Of a stretch of 52,499 nucleotides of DNA, positions 35,239 to 43,264 are shown one piece after another. The stretch lies in assembly GCA_938016265.1 (NCBI GenBank), contig CALLWB010000024.1, positions 1 to 52,499 of the forward strand, in the 5' to 3' direction. The notes below the pieces were generated by a model that was not told the DNA's origin, did no database searches, and saw nothing but the letters and a program-made list of their open reading frames with translations. The stretch is from an uncultured Saprospiraceae bacterium (GTDB taxonomy: Bacteria > Bacteroidota > Bacteroidia > Chitinophagales > Saprospiraceae). The translations under genes and the position numbers were made by a program. Numbering within the stretch: position 1 is the stretch's first letter; each line of letters opens with the position of its first letter.

Positions 35239-36711
35239 TTAGGCCTGATAAACAGGTAAATTAAATAAAAAGGAAGCGCCTTGGTTTGGTTTGCTTTGTA
35301 TTTCAATAGTAGAGTTGTGAATTTCAAGGATCTTCTTGACAATTGCTAGTCCTAGCCCTGCCCCTGTATTTGTAGCAGCGTTTGTGGACTTGTGGTATCG
35401 TTCAAAAATATAAGATTGTTCCTCTTTTGGAATTCCAGGCCCAGTATCTGAAATTTTAATTTTGACTTGGTTTTTGCCATCTTCCAGCAAATTGATGGAA
35501 ACCTTGCCATCTCTGGGAGTGAACTTGAGGGCATTGTCCATCAGGTTTTGCATGACACGCTCTACCAAACCGATATCTGCAAACACCATTGGTAAGCCAC
35601 GAGACATATTCAAATCCATTTGAATCCCCTTTTCTTCTGCCAGGATTTGATATTTGGAATACACGTCCTGTGCCAATTCAGTAATGAAAAAAGGTTCTTT
35701 GTGAGGTTGAATTTGCTTTGCTTCTAACTTTGAATATTCGAATAATTGAGCAACCAGTTTTGATAATTTCTCTGAACTGTTGAGGATGATTTCAAGGTAT
35801 CGTTTTCGTTCTTCGGGTTTGATGGTTTCCTCCTTCATCAACATGGTTTCAGCGTACCCTTGCATGATGGCTAAGGGCGTTCTTAGATCGTGGGAGACAT
35901 TGGCAATCAACTCTCTGCGAAGATTTTCTACCGCTTTTAGATCATCAATATTTTCGACGATTCTGTCTGCCATTTCATTGTAGGTATCTGCCAAAACGGA
36001 TAGGTCTCCCCTATCCTTTTCTAGGACGCGGGCGGTCATATCGCCTTCTTTGAACCGTTGTACTGTTTGGATGATACCGCGTAAATTTCTAGTCAGAAAC
36101 CAAACAGACAGCAGCCCAATAATCAATGCCCCTATCAAAGTAACAAGGAATAAATTGGCACCTACCCTGAGAATATAACTACTAAACAGTCCTGAGGTTA
36201 CCGTATCCTGATCTTCACTTGCAAGAATTATATAATAATACCCTTTCAATTCATCATTAACGGTTATCGGAGCAGCAGAAAACACTTTCTGGCCACCTGG
36301 ATTTCTGGGGTCGTCTCCTAATATGAATGCCTCCTCCTTCTTTACTATAAAATCATTTACCGGCTTCAGGTCTACCCGCTCCATTTTTATCTTTTTGTAA
36401 GGGGCGACATAGGTGATTATTTCCCCTTTAGGGTCAAGCAAATACACCTCAACACTAGGATTTATTATCATCATTGAATGCATAATATCCTGTATGGCAA
36501 CTGTGTCTACAGATCCATCTTCTCTAAATGTTTTGGTATGATCTACTGTATATTTTGCAAGCTCACCATGCAATTTTTGATTGGCTTCTTGAAAATACAA
36601 ATTTGCAGAGTACGAAGTAATCAAGACATAGGCCATTCCTAAAAGGAATAACAAGAGCAGAAAAATCAAAGAGATTTTCCAATACAATTTGTTGGAAAGT
36701 GTAGAGGCCAT
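35239..36711 (-). CDS. Sensor histidine kinase (HAMP-HisKA-HATPase), PhoR/ResE-like
   Basis: 490 residues: membrane helix 1 (about 13-33), an extracytoplasmic PAS/Cache-like sensor (about 34-175), helix 2 (about 185-208), a HAMP linker, HisKA with phospho-acceptor His274 in ANVSHDLRTPLAI, and an HATPase domain with N-box NLMDNALKFTP, G1 SDTGPGIP and G2 GAGLGLAIVKK. It autophosphorylates in response to an unknown envelope signal and passes phosphate to the regulator encoded 15 bp upstream in the same operon. All catalytic motifs are intact. Confidence 0.95.
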   Translation of the reverse strand: MASTLSNKLYWKISLIFLLLLFLLGMAYVLITSYSANLYFQEANQKLHGELAKYTVDHTKTFREDGSVDTVAIQDIMHSMMIINPSVEVYLLDPKGEIITYVAPYKKIKMERVDLKPVNDFIVKKEEAFILGDDPRNPGGQKVFSAAPITVNDELKGYYYIILASEDQDTVTSGLFSSYILRVGANLFLVTLIGALIIGLLSVWFLTRNLRGIIQTVQRFKEGDMTARVLEKDRGDLSVLADTYNEMADRIVENIDDLKAVENLRRELIANVSHDLRTPLAIMQGYAETMLMKEETIKPEERKRYLEIILNSSEKLSKLVAQLFEYSKLEAKQIQPHKEPFFITELAQDVYSKYQILAEEKGIQMDLNMSRGLPMVFADIGLVERVMQNLMDNALKFTPRDGKVSINLLEDGKNQVKIKISDTGPGIPKEEQSYIFERYHKSTNAATNTGAGLGLAIVKKILEIHNSTIEIQSKPNQGASFLFNLPVYQA

Positions 36712-36726
36712 GATTGGTTATTTTTA

Positions 36727-37428
36727 TTAGTAATCTTCAGTAAATCGATATCCGATCCCCCAGGTAGTTAGTATATATGTAGGTTCGGAAATATCTGGTT
36801 CTATTTTAGCCCGTAGCCGATTGATGTGTGAATTTACGGTATGCTCGTAACCATCAAAATCATATCCCCAAACCAAATTAAGAATCCTTGATCGGCTATA
36901 ACTCTTACCTGGATTGGTTGCAAGAAGTGTTAATAAATCAAATTCTTTAGGAGAAAGTTCGACTCGTTTTCCTTTGACGGTTACCTTTCTTTTTTCTATA
37001 TCGAGGGAAAGATCACCGTAGAACAATTCTTTTGGTTGGCTCGGTTGATTTTCAGTTTCCATAAATTTTGTTCGTCTGAAAATTGCTTTTACTCTGGCAA
37101 TAAACTCTCGTACAGAAAATGGCTTTGTCAAATAGTCATCTGCTCCAGTTTCTAGTCCCAATACCTTGTCAATTTCTTCAGCTTTTGCGGTCAACATTAG
37201 AATGGGTGTTTTTATATCATTAGCACGTATTTGTCTGCAAATTTCCAATCCATCTACCTTTGGCAGCATAATATCGAGAATAATCAAATCAAATGAATTA
37301 TTAAGCCCATGATTCAATCCTTCCTGGCCATCATATGCCTTAGTTAACTGGCATTCCAGGTCATTTAGATGTATTTCTAACAACTCTACTATATTCTGAT
37401 CATCCTCAACAACAAGCACTTTTTTCAT
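36727..37428 (-). CDS. Response regulator, OmpR/PhoB family
   Basis: 233 residues: receiver domain with acidic pocket (VVEDD, residues 7-10), phospho-acceptor Asp52 in LIILDIMLPKVDG, switch Thr in MLTAKAEE and Lys in DDYLTKPFS, then a winged-helix DNA-binding domain (about 135-230; LSPKEFDLLTLLATNPG, SRSRILNLVWGYDFDGYEHTVNSHINRLRAKIE). First gene of a two-gene operon with the histidine kinase. Targets are unknown. Its upstream region faces the candidate small RNA at 37605. Confidence 0.96.
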   Translation of the reverse strand: MKKVLVVEDDQNIVELLEIHLNDLECQLTKAYDGQEGLNHGLNNSFDLIILDIMLPKVDGLEICRQIRANDIKTPILMLTAKAEEIDKVLGLETGADDYLTKPFSVREFIARVKAIFRRTKFMETENQPSQPKELFYGDLSLDIEKRKVTVKGKRVELSPKEFDLLTLLATNPGKSYSRSRILNLVWGYDFDGYEHTVNSHINRLRAKIEPDISEPTYILTTWGIGYRFTEDY

Positions 37429-37591
37429 GGTAATAATTATTATAATTTACTGAAGGGAAACTACTAGAAACTTATCACAAAGGTATCACAATATGATAAA
37501 ATTTATAAATCAGATAATTTTTAATCAAATATAATTTACAAGCTATAAAAAAAATAAATTAAGTAAATTACCTGATCATTAATAAATTACT

Positions 37592-37599
37592 TAAATTTG
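37592..37599 (+). promoter_or_regulatory. Probable -7 box of a non-coding transcript
   Basis: TAAATTTG fits TAnnTTTG exactly on the plus strand, with no coding gene downstream before the terminator at 37771-37799. A -33 TTG is not evident. Confidence 0.35.
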
Positions 37600-37604
37600 C
37601 TAGC

Positions 37605-37799
37605 GATTGAAGCCCTCATCTAGGAGTACGATTTCCATCAGCAAATTTGCAACCTTATGTTGATCTTTGTCGTATATCAATCTATTATTCTTTTTGAAAT
37701 CAAGTAAGTGTACCCATATAAGAGACTCCTTATTTATTTATCAAGTTTGTTTACTTGATTAAATATTTAGCCTGATCATTTTATGATCAGGTTTTTTTT
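37605..37799 (+). ncRNA. Candidate small RNA with intrinsic terminator
   Basis: A plus-strand unit in the gap between the response regulator and the T9SS protein, both on the minus strand. It has an exact TAnnTTTG box (37592-37599), about 190 nt of sequence with no credible gene, and a strong terminator with T8 (37771-37799). Inside are CAAC-CTTAT-GTTG (about 37651-37663) and two competing pairings: TTACTTGATT (37751-37760) can pair with AATCAAGTAA (37698-37707, 10 bp), or its core with ATCAAGT (37740-37746, 7 bp). A 16-codon frame (37657-37707) is the only open stretch. Length fits a trans-acting sRNA or 6S-like RNA; I cannot assign a family. Confidence 0.4.
37771..37799 (+). terminator. Strong intrinsic terminator with no coding gene upstream
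   Basis: CCTGATCAT-TTT-ATGATCAGG (9-bp perfect stem) followed directly by a run of eight T. On the plus strand the nearest upstream coding gene ends at 35194, so it must end a non-coding transcript. The left arm plus one base (CCTGATCATT) is repeated exactly 200 bp upstream at 37571-37580. Confidence 0.8.
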
Positions 37800-37822
37800 A
37801 TTTAGGCTAGGCCTTAAATTAC

Positions 37823-37855
37823 AAAAGCCCTAAGTATTACTACTTAAGGGCTTTT
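37823..37855 (-). terminator. Intrinsic terminator of the DUF1501/T9SS gene
   Basis: AAAAGCCCTAAGTA (37823-37836) pairs with TACTTAAGGGCTTTT (37841-37855) with one bulge and a short loop. On the minus strand the stem ends in TTTTGTAATTT, 21 bp past the stop codon at 37876. Confidence 0.7.
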
Positions 37856-37875
37856 GAATAAATTTAAAAGTTAGT

Positions 37876-39822
37876 TTAATCGACCACCATTAGTTTCGAA
37901 CTAAATTTATGTCCTTTCTTGGAAACTGCTTGAACAAAATAAGTTCCTGAACTTACTCCGCGTAAGTTAATCGGAATATCATTTTGTCCGATAAAAACAG
38001 GCAAAGTCAATTCTTTAACAAGCTGTCCTCCCATGTTAAATAATTTGAAGAAGACTTCTGACTCTCCTTCTGAAATCACTTTAAGTGTGGTTTCTTTACT
38101 AGCAGGATTAGGGAACAATTTGATAGAAAATTCCGAAGATTGTTCTATGGTAACCGCTTTTATATCTTCAATAGTCTCTTTACCATCGTAGTCAACTTGT
38201 TTTAGGCGATAGTAAGACGTTCCAAAAAATGGATTCACATCAATTGTACGGTAGCTATGAGCTTGATTTGTAGTTCCATGCCCTGGGATTTGCACAAGAG
38301 CCATGAAGTCAACACCATCTTTACTTCGTTCAATCACGAAATGGCTATTGTTAATTTCTGACTCCGTTTCCCAAGTCAAGGCAACATCATAATCATCTAC
38401 TACGTAAGCATCAAAAGAAACCAACGATACAGGTAAATTTACCAATGGCGGTACATAACAAGAAGGATCAACAAAATGCGTCGGACTAACTAATGCTAGT
38501 TTTTGCGCTAAGAACGGACTGAAATAAGTATCGCCCATAGCAGTATCGTCCGATCCTAACCAATCTTGGAGCACAGTTGTAAAGACTTGTCTATAATCAT
38601 GTTGAATTTCATCAATAAACAAGCCATTGTTATCAACATTAGTTAGATCTGGGTTATTACCATGAACACCTGGTTGAACTCCTTTTCCGATAACAAACAT
38701 TGGAGCAATTGTACCATGATCGGTACCCCAGCTTTCATTTTCAATTGGTTTTCTTCCAAACTCCGAGAAGGTAACAGTCATTACTTTATCAGCGTGTCCT
38801 AATGCAGTAATATCATCCTGGAAAGCTTTGACACCTTCAGATAGATAATACATTAGATCTGCATGTCTTCCGATAGCCGGATCTGTCAATTCACTTTGCT
38901 CTACGTGTGTATCAAATCCTCCAAGTCCAACAAGGAAGATTTTAGTTTTGCTACCACCATCGATTAGCCTTGCAACTGTTTTTAGCTGATTCGCAAAATA
39001 ATGTGCTGGGTAGGTAACCGCTGCTGAATTTGATCCTGCGTTAAATACGTCACTAATTCTTTGTGCATATCTAGCAGTACTGTCCTCTACATTCATGATG
39101 TATTCTAACTCTTTACCATATTCTGTATTTGGGACGTTTGCAACATGCGTACCACCAATCTCATTGATAAGATTATAAAATCCACCAGGGGATGCATAAG
39201 ATAAGTTAACAGCTGAAGCATGTTCAGAAGCAGAATGAAAACCTAACGATTGCTGATTGTCTCCTAATTGTATACCTAGAGGATCTGGCATCAAAGTATC
39301 AGGATTCCCAGCATAACCAGGAAACATATGATCAAGGTATCGTCCCATCCATCCAGTTGGGATATTGTAATTTGTTTGTGATCCATCTCCACCTGTCAAC
39401 CATAAATCAGTAGATTTGAAATGTGATCTGTTCGGTGAGTTGTAAGCAACTGCATTAATGATTGACATCAAACCATCATCATACAAAGATTTGAACCCTT
39501 GCATAGAAGGATGTAATCCCATATGTTGAGCAGTTGGAAGCGTATTATCTAAAGTAAGATAACTATTCGCCCCAGTGCTGGGCAATGCGATGTTTGGTCG
39601 CAGGGATTGATAAGTTGCATATTGATCTAAAGGAACAAGGGTATTCAGGCCATCATTCCCTCCTTTTAATTGTACTAAAACAATAACACGTTCACTAACA
39701 CCTGTGCAATCCATTGCGCGTAGCAAGTCTGAATTTGCAAAAGTCTTTAGTGGTGTGCCATTTATTAACAGCGGCGTTAAACCTAACGGTGCTGAAACTT
39801 TAAAGAATTTTCTCCTATCCAT
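37876..39822 (-). CDS. DUF1501-family protein with T9SS C-terminal sorting domain
   Basis: 648 residues. The N-terminus MDRRKFFKVSAPLGLTPLLI is a twin-arginine-like signal, the rule for DUF1501 proteins. About 40-480 is the DUF1501 (sulfatase/alkaline-phosphatase-fold) domain: VIVLVQLKGGNDGLNTLVP, FSEFGRKPIENESWGTDHG, VGLGGFDTHVEQSEL. About 485-570 is a fibronectin-like module (LVSFDAYVVDDYDVALTWE), and the last ~80 residues are a type A T9SS sorting domain (KLFPNPASKETTLKV, SSGTYFVQAV). It is thus likely exported to the cell surface or medium. The DUF1800 gene precedes it by 24 bp in the same operon. Biochemical function of DUF1501/DUF1800 pairs is not established. Confidence 0.93.
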   Translation of the reverse strand: MDRRKFFKVSAPLGLTPLLINGTPLKTFANSDLLRAMDCTGVSERVIVLVQLKGGNDGLNTLVPLDQYATYQSLRPNIALPSTGANSYLTLDNTLPTAQHMGLHPSMQGFKSLYDDGLMSIINAVAYNSPNRSHFKSTDLWLTGGDGSQTNYNIPTGWMGRYLDHMFPGYAGNPDTLMPDPLGIQLGDNQQSLGFHSASEHASAVNLSYASPGGFYNLINEIGGTHVANVPNTEYGKELEYIMNVEDSTARYAQRISDVFNAGSNSAAVTYPAHYFANQLKTVARLIDGGSKTKIFLVGLGGFDTHVEQSELTDPAIGRHADLMYYLSEGVKAFQDDITALGHADKVMTVTFSEFGRKPIENESWGTDHGTIAPMFVIGKGVQPGVHGNNPDLTNVDNNGLFIDEIQHDYRQVFTTVLQDWLGSDDTAMGDTYFSPFLAQKLALVSPTHFVDPSCYVPPLVNLPVSLVSFDAYVVDDYDVALTWETESEINNSHFVIERSKDGVDFMALVQIPGHGTTNQAHSYRTIDVNPFFGTSYYRLKQVDYDGKETIEDIKAVTIEQSSEFSIKLFPNPASKETTLKVISEGESEVFFKLFNMGGQLVKELTLPVFIGQNDIPINLRGVSSGTYFVQAVSKKGHKFSSKLMVVD

Positions 39823-39846
39823 AATATATTAATCTTAGAGGTTTTT

Positions 39847-41475
39847 TTAAAATAATTGATACTCTGGTGAGTACATGATTGCTTCAATGAGATTACCTAA
39901 TGCCAGGTTTATTTCTTCTACGTTTAGGCCGCTTGTTTTGTATTCTCCCCAAACCATAGCCCAATCGCCTGCTGTCATTGTTCCTGCAAGGAAAATGTCA
40001 TCCATGAAATAATTTAATCGATCCTGATCTGCAATTTCGGGAAACATATTATCAATAAGTTCTGTAACCAATGTATATACAGCATATGGATTAGAAACAT
40101 TTGAATCTACATAATTGAGTAAATCCAATTGTGCTCCTAGCAGATTGTTGGTGCTGTTGTATCGTCTTCCCTTGATAAGCATTTCAGGAGATTTGTATCT
40201 CGCGAGAATCGTACTGGAGTTAAACCAGCTTCTTGCATAATCTGGTTCTTGATAATAGGCAGGGTAACCAGCAGGAGTACTTGTACGGAAGATGGTAAAT
40301 CCAGCTCTTAAGAACATATCATATATTACACCTCTCCAATAAAATATATTGTAGTGATTTTCTGTATCTGTTACTGGATCAGGAATATCCAACTCTAAGT
40401 AGTTAAAGGAGTGCAACGCCAACTCAAGAGGAGACCGTATTAGTCCACCTATAATTTCATCAGCTGAATCGGAATCATCCGCATCGTAAAAATGTTCACT
40501 CTTCAACAATTTTTCTAGAACTGGTCCGATTGTATAATTGTTTGCTCTTAGATCAGCTGCTAGCGGTTCGATTATATCTGATTCGATTTCTGGTGTGATT
40601 TTCTTGCTAACAAACATTCTATACATTTTTCTAACAATGTATTTACCTGTTTCTTGCTGAGCGAAGATCATATCAATGAAATCATCCAATTCTCTGTACA
40701 TGTCAGCAGCATCAATTGCTCCAGTTATGACGGTAGGATTGCCATTTGCATCTGGAAAATATTGTTGGCTAAACGTTTTGTTGTTGACTGCGTGATTTCC
40801 AAAATTGGCAGTACCCATTGGAAGGTTGGTATCCGGATCTATATTCGACCGATTATACACCCAGGTAAAACCTGTTAATACCTCAGCAGCTGCAGCAATA
40901 TCATCATTGTTGTAATTGCCTTCACCCATTGTGAACAATTCTAACAACTCTCTTGCGTAGTTTTCGTTAGGGTTATTTTTATTATTGAAGACATTGTCCA
41001 AATATCGGAGCATTAGATTATTTAGTGTCATTTTGACAGACAAATCTCGAAAACTTCCTAATTGATAGTTTTCTAGAAGTTTCAAATAATCGTAAAAGTG
41101 TTCAGATCTTCCTGAATCTGTATGAATGATCCATATCGAATGGAGAAAATACTGCATTTTGTGTCCTACGGAGTCATCCTGACGTGCTTCATCCAACCAC
41201 CATGCTGTGACAAATTGTCGAAGGAGGCCTTCACTAGATTTGTCCTCAGATAATGGTTCTGGAACTACGTTTATCCAAGGTCCACCAAGAACAAAATCAT
41301 ATGGTCGATCTAAGGTGTTTGGTTGTATTACAAGCAGTTCATCTACCGCTTGAGTTACTGTTTTTTGGGAAAATGCCGTTATTCGGTCTTTTGAGATCTT
41401 GAAAGTTGCTCGCCTCAGGAGGTGTGCTGCAAGTCTTTTTCCTAAAATTCCGGTTTTAGGGTTTAAAGAGGCCAT
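39847..41475 (-). CDS. DUF1800-family protein
   Basis: 542 residues starting MASLNPKTGILGKRLAAHLLRRATFKISKDRI, the conserved DUF1800 opening (HLLRRATFG-like). It continues with the helical DUF1800 body, including NENYARELLELFTMGEGNYN and FIDMIFAQQETGKYIVRKMYRMFV. No obvious cleavable signal peptide is seen, which is usual for the group. First gene of a two-gene operon with the DUF1501/T9SS protein. The pair is widespread in Bacteroidota and Planctomycetes, with unknown function, often in genomes degrading polymers. Confidence 0.93.
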   Translation of the reverse strand: MASLNPKTGILGKRLAAHLLRRATFKISKDRITAFSQKTVTQAVDELLVIQPNTLDRPYDFVLGGPWINVVPEPLSEDKSSEGLLRQFVTAWWLDEARQDDSVGHKMQYFLHSIWIIHTDSGRSEHFYDYLKLLENYQLGSFRDLSVKMTLNNLMLRYLDNVFNNKNNPNENYARELLELFTMGEGNYNNDDIAAAAEVLTGFTWVYNRSNIDPDTNLPMGTANFGNHAVNNKTFSQQYFPDANGNPTVITGAIDAADMYRELDDFIDMIFAQQETGKYIVRKMYRMFVSKKITPEIESDIIEPLAADLRANNYTIGPVLEKLLKSEHFYDADDSDSADEIIGGLIRSPLELALHSFNYLELDIPDPVTDTENHYNIFYWRGVIYDMFLRAGFTIFRTSTPAGYPAYYQEPDYARSWFNSSTILARYKSPEMLIKGRRYNSTNNLLGAQLDLLNYVDSNVSNPYAVYTLVTELIDNMFPEIADQDRLNYFMDDIFLAGTMTAGDWAMVWGEYKTSGLNVEEINLALGNLIEAIMYSPEYQLF

Positions 41476-41537
41476 AAATAATTATTTTAGTTGAGAAATC
41501 GGTGAAATTGCAATATATTTTTTGCTAAGAATTACAA

Positions 41538-41566
41538 CAAAGTAATCAATAGCATACTTTTCAAAA
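41538..41566 (-). promoter_or_regulatory. Possible promoter of the DUF1800-DUF1501 operon
   Basis: On the minus strand TTTTG (41566-41562) is followed after 17 bp by TACTTTG (41544-41538), near the -33 TTG / -7 TAnnTTTG pattern of Bacteroidota but one base short in the second box. It lies about 65 bp before the ATG at 41475. The remaining 41567-41841 is AT-rich with no gene, and should also hold the promoter of the thioredoxin-like gene. Confidence 0.35.
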
Positions 41567-41841
41567 TGTACATTCTGGAGAAACAAGCCCTATAGATATT
41601 CTACAGCTTGTTTGGGGATCATTTTAGGTTTGGTGTCTCTATGACTCTTAAATTTAACTATAATCTTATTATTATCAAAATGTTTTATGATTTTTTAATA
41701 GAATTTTTAAGGCAATTTGTTCATTTTGAATATGATGAATATAAATAAATAATCAAATCCTCAAATTGAGAAAATATCAAAAGTTAATCTGAATTTTCTT
41801 GTTTTAGACAATTGCACGATATTTGCAGGTGGTAAATTATC

Positions 41842-42300
41842 ATGAAAAATCTTATAGTGACATTGATACTTCTTGCTTCTGTGACATGGATAAAATCTAA
41901 CGACTTTGTTAGTCATATAATATGGTATTCAAACTACCAGGAAGCTTTTGCTATTTCACAACAAGAAAAGAAGGTTATATTAATGGTTTTCTCAGGATCG
42001 GATTGGTGCCAACCCTGCATTAAATTAAAGAAATTAGTTTTCGAGAATGAGGACTTTATGCATTTTGCTGAAGATAAACTAGTATTACTTGAGGTGGATT
42101 TTCCCAGAAAAAGAAAAAACAAGCAGGAGAAAGAACAGATCACACACAATGAATCTTTAGCCGAAAAATACAACCCAGATGGAATTTTCCCAAAGGTCTT
42201 ACTTTTAAAAGACAATAAAGTTTTAGGCGAACTGAAAACCAAAGATCAAGTTCCCAATAGCCTAATAAATGATATTCAACAAATCCTTTCTATCCAATAG
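41842..42300 (+). CDS. Secreted thioredoxin-family protein
   Basis: 152 residues: signal peptide or N-terminal anchor (MKNLIVTLILLASVTWIKSN), then a thioredoxin fold with the redox motif Cys56-Gln-Pro-Cys59 in FSGSDWCQPCIKLKK. The DWCxPC form and the following VFENEDFMHFAEDKLVLLEVDFP are typical of periplasmic Thioredoxin_7-like proteins. The cis-Pro lies in DGIFPKVLLL. It should reduce or isomerise disulfides in the periplasm. It heads a four-gene group with a small outer-membrane-type protein, a Cys-tailed lipoprotein and DUF3570, and may act on those Cys residues. Confidence 0.9.
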   Translation: MKNLIVTLILLASVTWIKSNDFVSHIIWYSNYQEAFAISQQEKKVILMVFSGSDWCQPCIKLKKLVFENEDFMHFAEDKLVLLEVDFPRKRKNKQEKEQITHNESLAEKYNPDGIFPKVLLLKDNKVLGELKTKDQVPNSLINDIQQILSIQ

Positions 42301-42326
42301 TTTCGTATCAAACAACGTTAAATTCC

Positions 42327-42376
42327 ATCATTCCGGTTATCATCCCAAAAAAATCTAGTATTTTTAACGGAATGAT
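42327..42376 (+). promoter_or_regulatory. Inverted repeat between the thioredoxin gene and the next gene
   Basis: ATCATTCCGGTTA (42327-42339) pairs with TAACGGAATGAT (42365-42376) apart from one bulged G. The right arm covers the alternative ATG at 42372 and lies just before the preferred ATG at 42384. In RNA it could hide the translation start region of the downstream gene, or partly terminate the thioredoxin message. Confidence 0.45.
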
Positions 42377-42383
42377 TCATACT

Positions 42384-43061
42384 ATGGATTTCTTAAAAAT
42401 ACTTTGGCTTCTCATTTCACTTTTGCTGACCTTTTCTACAAATGCTCAACAAAAAGCAACTTCTGTAGCTCTTGAAATAAATTCTGGAGCCCAAATTGGA
42501 TGGTGGCTCTATGATCGTGGATCAACCGCTACCGGCATTCATAATACGGAAGGATTCGACAACTCTCATTTATCCTTCTTTCTACCATTGGAAGTCAACG
42601 TTTTAACAAAAGTAAAATCATTCAGAGTCGGTGTTGGAGGAACCTATTATGCATTTTTTGACAAATCTATGAGACGTCAATATTACGACCGACCAATTGA
42701 CTATAAATATCAATTATCGGAAGGGCATGTAGACTTTTTTGGGGTCCATCTTTTAGGTGAATGGGTGCTTTTTCAAAACAGAAATTGGGCCATTGTACCA
42801 CATCTAAAATTTGGGACTTTTTGGGTAAATTCACTTCATCCAGACCAAGCAGGCTTTGGGTTAAAAACCAACATCGAAATTGGACTTAATCAAGAGATAA
42901 AAGTGAATAAGACTACCCTTGTTTTAAGACCGCTTTATAGATCTGGCACTATTCAGCCCAAACAGAAAAACAGCAAAAATCACAAACATCACATTTATGC
43001 ATTTGGAGTGATGATGGGGGCCAGAATCAATTTGACGAATTCAACAAAAAAGAAACAATGA
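42384..43061 (+). CDS. Small predicted outer-membrane beta-barrel protein, unknown
   Basis: From ATG 42384 it has 225 residues (an ATG four codons upstream, at 42372, lies inside an inverted repeat). A signal peptide MDFLKILWLLISLLLTFSTNAQ is followed by alternating hydrophobic/polar strands with many aromatic residues (FRVGVGGTYYAFFDK, NWAIVPHLKFGTFWV, HIYAFGVMMGARINL), as in 8-10-stranded outer-membrane barrels. A His/Lys-rich patch KNSKNHKHHIYA precedes the last strand. I do not recognise a named family. Its stop overlaps the DUF4266 start by 4 nt (ATGA), so it is translationally coupled and belongs functionally to this operon. Confidence 0.8.
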   Translation: MDFLKILWLLISLLLTFSTNAQQKATSVALEINSGAQIGWWLYDRGSTATGIHNTEGFDNSHLSFFLPLEVNVLTKVKSFRVGVGGTYYAFFDKSMRRQYYDRPIDYKYQLSEGHVDFFGVHLLGEWVLFQNRNWAIVPHLKFGTFWVNSLHPDQAGFGLKTNIEIGLNQEIKVNKTTLVLRPLYRSGTIQPKQKNSKNHKHHIYAFGVMMGARINLTNSTKKKQ

Positions 43062-43264
43062 GAGCTCTATTCTTACTCCTTGGCCTCCTTGTTTTGCAAG
43101 GCTGCACGCCAGTAAAACCATATCAAAAAATGTACTTGAATGACAAAGACATGCAATTAGGTGTACCAACTATCCAATGGCATGACTTCAATGCAGATTC
43201 CTACAGAGAGGGAGCTGCAGGCGGTGGTGGAAGTAAAACAGGTGGAGGATGTGGTTGCAACTAA
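43058..43264 (+). CDS. DUF4266-family small lipoprotein with Gly/Cys-rich tail
   Basis: 68 residues. Lipoprotein signal LLLGLLVLQGCTPVK with lipid-bearing Cys16. The conserved middle KMYLNDKDMQL and YREGAAGGGGSKTGGG define DUF4266. The protein ends in CGCN: two Cys on a flexible Gly tail. It is membrane-tethered, tiny, and tightly coupled on both sides (4-nt overlap before, 16-nt overlap after). The terminal Cys pair may bind metal, carry a modification or be reduced by the operon's thioredoxin; that is inference. I recall DUF4266 and DUF3570 as regular neighbours in other genomes. Confidence 0.9.
   Translation: MRALFLLLGLLVLQGCTPVKPYQKMYLNDKDMQLGVPTIQWHDFNADSYREGAAGGGGSKTGGGCGCN

Noticed and set aside
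37657-37707. 16-codon frame MLIFVVYQSIILFEIK in the candidate small RNA
   Set aside because: Too short to separate from chance in AT-rich DNA, and no start context; kept only as a note within the RNA feature.
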